DNA of 64,000 nt from Nymphaea colorata (Eukaryota > Streptophyta > Magnoliopsida > Nymphaeales > Nymphaeaceae), in assembly GCF_008831285.2 (NCBI RefSeq), contig NC_045140.1, positions 22,276,131-22,340,130 on the forward strand, in the 5' to 3' direction. A program made the position numbers and the translations under genes. Shown one piece after another: positions 60,277-64,000 of the stretch. Numbering within the stretch: the first letter of the stretch is position 1; each line of letters starts with the position of its first letter. The notes under the pieces were generated by a model. The model had not been told where the DNA came from. It saw only the letters and a list, made by a program, of their open reading frames with translations, and made no database searches.

Positions 60277-62721
60277 GTGAGTCTAAGCATTTTAACTTTT
60301 CCTGTTTTTATTATAAGACTTGGTGTTCATGATATTTTTGTACGCTTTCTCCCTTTTGATCTCGTTGCTGTTAATTTGTCTTTCCTCGTGATCGTTTTTC
60401 TATTTCATAATCTAAGAACTGTTTCATGATCGGCCTTGGTCATGTCTGTGTAACAGGTGCACTTTTAACTGTATTGTCTTTTCTTCTTTTGCTCCATTTT
60501 AGAGAAAAAGTTAAGATGGCATTCCTTTTTCCGGAAGCATTTATTATTCGATGAATCATGATGGGGCCATTCATCTCGATATAGTATTAGAATGGGAGTA
60601 CTGCTGGATGATAATCTATCTTGACGGCATGCTGCTAAGATGGGTGGTCAAGAAAAACACTTCAAATGCAGCTTCGTTGCATTTGTCGCGATCTTTTCTT
60701 TGAAAATCATGCACACGGGGCAATGTTGATGGTTGTTTGCATGAGATCAGACGGAGATGATCTCTGTATTGATCCTTCCCGGGCTGGATGATGTTATTCC
60801 TTTTTTCTTTCCTTCGAATTTCTCAGTGGGCGAGCGGCATGCTTATTGCCATTATAGAAAGTGCTTGAGCTTCCTTTTGGAGCCGCCGATCCTAGACAAG
60901 AAAGGAAACAGAAATCCGTCCTCTGACGGAATGCACAATAGCCGGAATCGATCTTTTGGCACTTGCTTCGTCGGAAGGCAATACCAACCCAGGTTGAACG
61001 ATGGGAACAATTTCCCTACTCCATCTTGGAACATCTTGTCAACTTATCAGATTTACATGATGAGAAACCACAGTTTAGATCTGCAATTAGGATCTAATTA
61101 GTAATTAGATTCAGACTGCGTTTGATATGGTTTTCTTTTGAATTGAAATTTCGTTATCAAAGCGAACCCAAATCTGAAATTCAATGGTACAAATCCTTAC
61201 AAGTTGAGCTAATATCTTCCGCTTTTCAGATTTACTTCATGCTTATATTCGGCAGAACAATGTAAAAAGTTTATTACAATTTTTTTTTCTTAAATGGACT
61301 TTTTAATGAAAATGGCAGGCCCTTTTTTTATACCAGGACGCAGTTTTAATTTTTTTTTTTTTAATCTTTTTGGCCCGTTGGAAAGAAGGGGCCAAGGCAT
61401 CCAACCATGAAGGAGTTGATTAATGGGCACGTTTGGGTAGTCAGGTTGACGTTATCCATGTGAACCCCGTGGGTCGTGTCTCACTTGGCACGCCCATCTG
61501 AACTACCAGCTGTAGATTTTCGACTCTCGTATAGAATAGTTTAATCACCTCTTTCTATATTCTTGTCCCTGTCTGACCACACGAAGGAAAACTGCCGGCT
61601 AAATTTGGCCATAGCCATCACTGACATATTAAAGTTCAATAGTTTCCATGTGATGCTTAAGATTTAATATCCAATCCAATGAAAAATTTCCACAGCCTTT
61701 ATTTTACTTTAAAAAAGTTGAATGGTGGTTTGTTGTTTGGGCAAATTTTAGGCACCTTTTTGTAATTTTTTCTTTTTCATCTATTATATAACTTTGTCTT
61801 TTTTAAATCATCTAGGTTTTCTTTTATGGACTTTGTATTGGGAAATGCGTTGTGGTGTTAGTTTTTGGATAGATTTTATGAAAACCAACTTGTCAACTTG
61901 TTGAAAATACCAAGAGTGCATGAACAAGTCGTGATGCAGCACACAACTAAAACATTACTGGGTTCTATTGGATTCTTCTGAATCCAAAATATTTTCATTT
62001 TGGATTTTTTCCCCCCTGAATTTGTGTTCTCTGATAGGCTGTTTGATCGATTCATATGTTATCATGTAAGAACAAGGAAGAACGGGTTCTGACACCAATT
62101 TCAAGCAATGATTTGCAGTTGGAAGAGGAAGAGAAAAAAAAAAATATTGGGAAAAGAATGATAACTTCAGTTAACTCAAATAAGAAAGAAAATGGGAAAA
62201 ATGAAAGATAATTACTTGAATGACTTGTGCACTCAACTAATAATTAAATGGGATTAAGTTTTAAAGGATATGAATCTTATATTTTGATTAGATGTCGCAA
62301 TGCATTTTAGATATCTAAAAAAAGATTCAAAAGGAAAATATTTTGCATCAGTATGATCCAATAAGCTCAATAACGCTTCCCTCGCACTTGCATCAGATGC
62401 CCTAACCAAAAATGATTTTTCCGTTGTCTAATTTCCTTTCTGACTTGACCATACCTTTCTGAGATTCTCCTTCTTTTGTAATCGAATGATATGCGGAAAC
62501 GATTTATACAAACCCTTATTCTATGTCGGATGTTTGGTCTTTTTCTTCTCTGTCCGTGTGGGCCAATGTTTCGTCATGACTTGTCGTTATCCAACCAGGA
62601 GCCATTGTTGACTTGAAATGGTTTTCCGATCGCCTCAGAAATGCCCCACTTAAATGCCACAATCCAACCAGGATAAACTTATCATTTAATTGTTGTTGAT
62701 GCAGAGCCATCTTGAGACGCA

Positions 62722-64000
62722 ATGGGCTCTTGCAGGGTGACACTCCTGGTTCTCATACACTCACTGTTCTTCCTCAGTGGAATTCAAGCATCCCATCTTA
62801 TTTTAGAAGAGCTTCAGTCTCTGCAGTCTAGTGCTACTCAGAACCAACCTTACAGAACCGGTTATCACTTCCAACCGCAGAGTCATTGGATCAACGGTAT
62901 GCCTCCGACTCCGACCTTTTCTTTGCTGTACTTTAACTGGTTTCGAACAGTTGAGAATCGGTTCTAACACATTCCTCTCTCTTTTCCATGGAATGGCTTT
63001 TGTGGGCGCCCAGATCCTAATGGTGAGTCTTCCATGTTTCCAGATTTCGGCATACGATTGTGAATGGAAACTAAATTGATAAGTTGAATCGGCTGACTGT
63101 CATCACTTACATTTGTTTTGATTCCTGTGCTCTTCGTTTTCAAACTGCAGGCCCTATGTACTACAAGGGAGTCTATCATCTGTTCTACCAGTACAACCCA
63201 TATGGTGCCGTATGGGGCAACATAATTTGGGCTCATTCTGTATCAACGGATTTGATCAATTGGGTTGCTCTTGAACCTGCAATTTTTCCCTCTGGGCCTT
63301 TTGACATAAATGGTTGTTGGTCTGGCTCAGCTACCATCCTCCCAGGAGGCGATCCTGCCATCTTGTACACAGGAATAAACACGGCGAACCAACAGGTCCA
63401 GAACATTGCGTTCCCCAAGAACCGATTTGACCCTTTCCTCAGGGAGTGGGAGAAGCCATCTTACAACCCTTTAATGGCTCCTACTCCTGAAAATAAGATC
63501 AATGCAAGTTCTTTTAGGGACCCAACTACAGCGTGGAAAGGTAAGGATGGGATCTGGAGGGTTCTCGTGGGCAACAAACGAGGTCATAGGGGAATGGCTC
63601 TTCTTTACAGAAGCAGGGATTTCATACACTGGGTTAAGGCAAAACACCCTCTCCACTCCTCGGCAGGCACTGGGATGTGGGAATGCCCCGATTTTTTCCC
63701 TGTTGCTCTTAAAGGTACTGAGGGTTTGGACACCTCTGTTATCGGTCAAGATGTGAAGCATGTATTAAAGGCAAGCTTGGACGACAAGAAGTACGAGTAT
63801 TATACTGTGGGGACATATCTGCATCAAGAAGACAAGTACATACCTGATAATACATCTCCAGATAATGCCACCGGGCTTCGCTATGACTATGGCAAGTTCT
63901 ACGCCTCGAAGACATTCTTTGATAGTGCCAAGAACAGAAGAATCCTTTTGGGATGGATGAACGAATCAGACAGTGTAGCAAGTGATTGGCAGAAAGGCTG
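62722..64000 (+). CDS. cell-wall invertase (beta-fructofuranosidase, GH32), partial
   Basis: Cleaves sucrose to glucose and fructose in the apoplast. Only the 5' part is present; the window ends inside exon 3. Exons are 62722-62896, 63014-63022 (9 nt) and 63151 onward. Residues 1-23 ([20 protein letters not shown]..) form a signal peptide. The GH32 start motif WINDPNG lies at 56-62; D59 is the expected nucleophile and is split over exons 1 and 2. Exon 3 gives [24 protein letters not shown] (transition-state Asp) and [10 protein letters not shown] (acid/base Glu). WECPD with Pro marks the cell-wall class; vacuolar invertases usually have Val there. The frame remains open to the window end at [15 protein letters not shown]. 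Alternatives such as a fructan exohydrolase share this fold and WECPD and cannot be excluded from this part alone. Confidence 0.93.
63014..63022 (+). other. 9-nt mini-exon coding the DPN core of the invertase
   Basis: ATCCTAATG is flanked by CCCAG on the left and GTGAGT on the right. It supplies the last two bases of Asp59, all of Pro and Asn, and the first base of Gly. This tiny exon is a known hallmark of plant acid invertase genes; an ORF-based annotation would miss it. Confidence 0.93.

Larger units (their letters stand above)
58041..62721. other. intergenic region
   Basis: No confident gene. It contains a tandem array of a tRNA-like repeat (58.6-59.3 kb), a promoter-like segment with a possible exon (60.07-60.28 kb) and, at its right end, the promoter of the invertase gene. 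A 114-codon plus-strand frame at 60757-61101 has no recognisable motif. Confidence 0.5.

Noticed and set aside
60757-61101. 114-codon plus-strand frame
   Set aside because: No domain, signal or family resemblance; length is within chance for 64 kb.

Overview
This is nuclear DNA of a flowering plant. The evidence is long AT-rich spacers, spliced genes with GT..AG introns (up to 3.7 kb), abundant microsatellites, and plant-only families: a PSPG-box glycosyltransferase, a SIP1-type trihelix factor, ACC oxidase, a FAR1-related factor, a plant CNGC channel and a cell-wall invertase. I cannot place the lineage from sequence alone.

Layout. 0.9-2.3 kb: an intronless UGT90-like glycosyltransferase (-). 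7.7-8.8 kb: an intronless trihelix factor (-). 11.6-12.9 kb: a three-exon ACC oxidase of the ACO5 type (-). 17.4-20.2 kb: an eight-exon nucleolar RRM protein of the NIFK/Nop15 type (+). 23.1-24.1 kb and 27.6-28.5 kb: two paralogous intronless multi-pass membrane proteins (+), the first broken by a frame disruption, the second intact and next to a clear TATA box. 31.4-34.3 kb: a FAR1-domain gene (-) with a probable non-coding first exon. 36.7-40.5 kb: a five-exon plastid one-helix LHC-like protein (+). 42.3-43.1 kb: a decayed OHP2 gene (-). 48.0-57.4 kb: a complete seven-exon CNGC channel, 727 aa (+). 62.7 kb to the right edge: the 5' part of a cell-wall invertase (+), with the 9-nt DPN mini-exon.

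The genes do not form an operon or an evident cluster; each is an independent unit. The only local relationships are the tandem membrane-protein pair and two one-helix LHC-like loci (one live, one dead) lying 1.8 kb apart on opposite strands.

The spacers hold repeats that gene annotation would miss: an 80-bp near-perfect tandem duplication (5.6 kb), two related tRNA-like SINE candidates (14.8 and 21.0 kb), a MITE with hAT-like ends (21.6 kb), a ~190-bp direct repeat between the membrane-protein genes, a degenerate ~41-bp minisatellite behind the CNGC gene, and a tandem array of a second tRNA-like repeat (58.6-59.3 kb). Exon borders were set by hand from splice signals and reading-frame continuity. 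Family names rest on remembered family sequences, not on a search.
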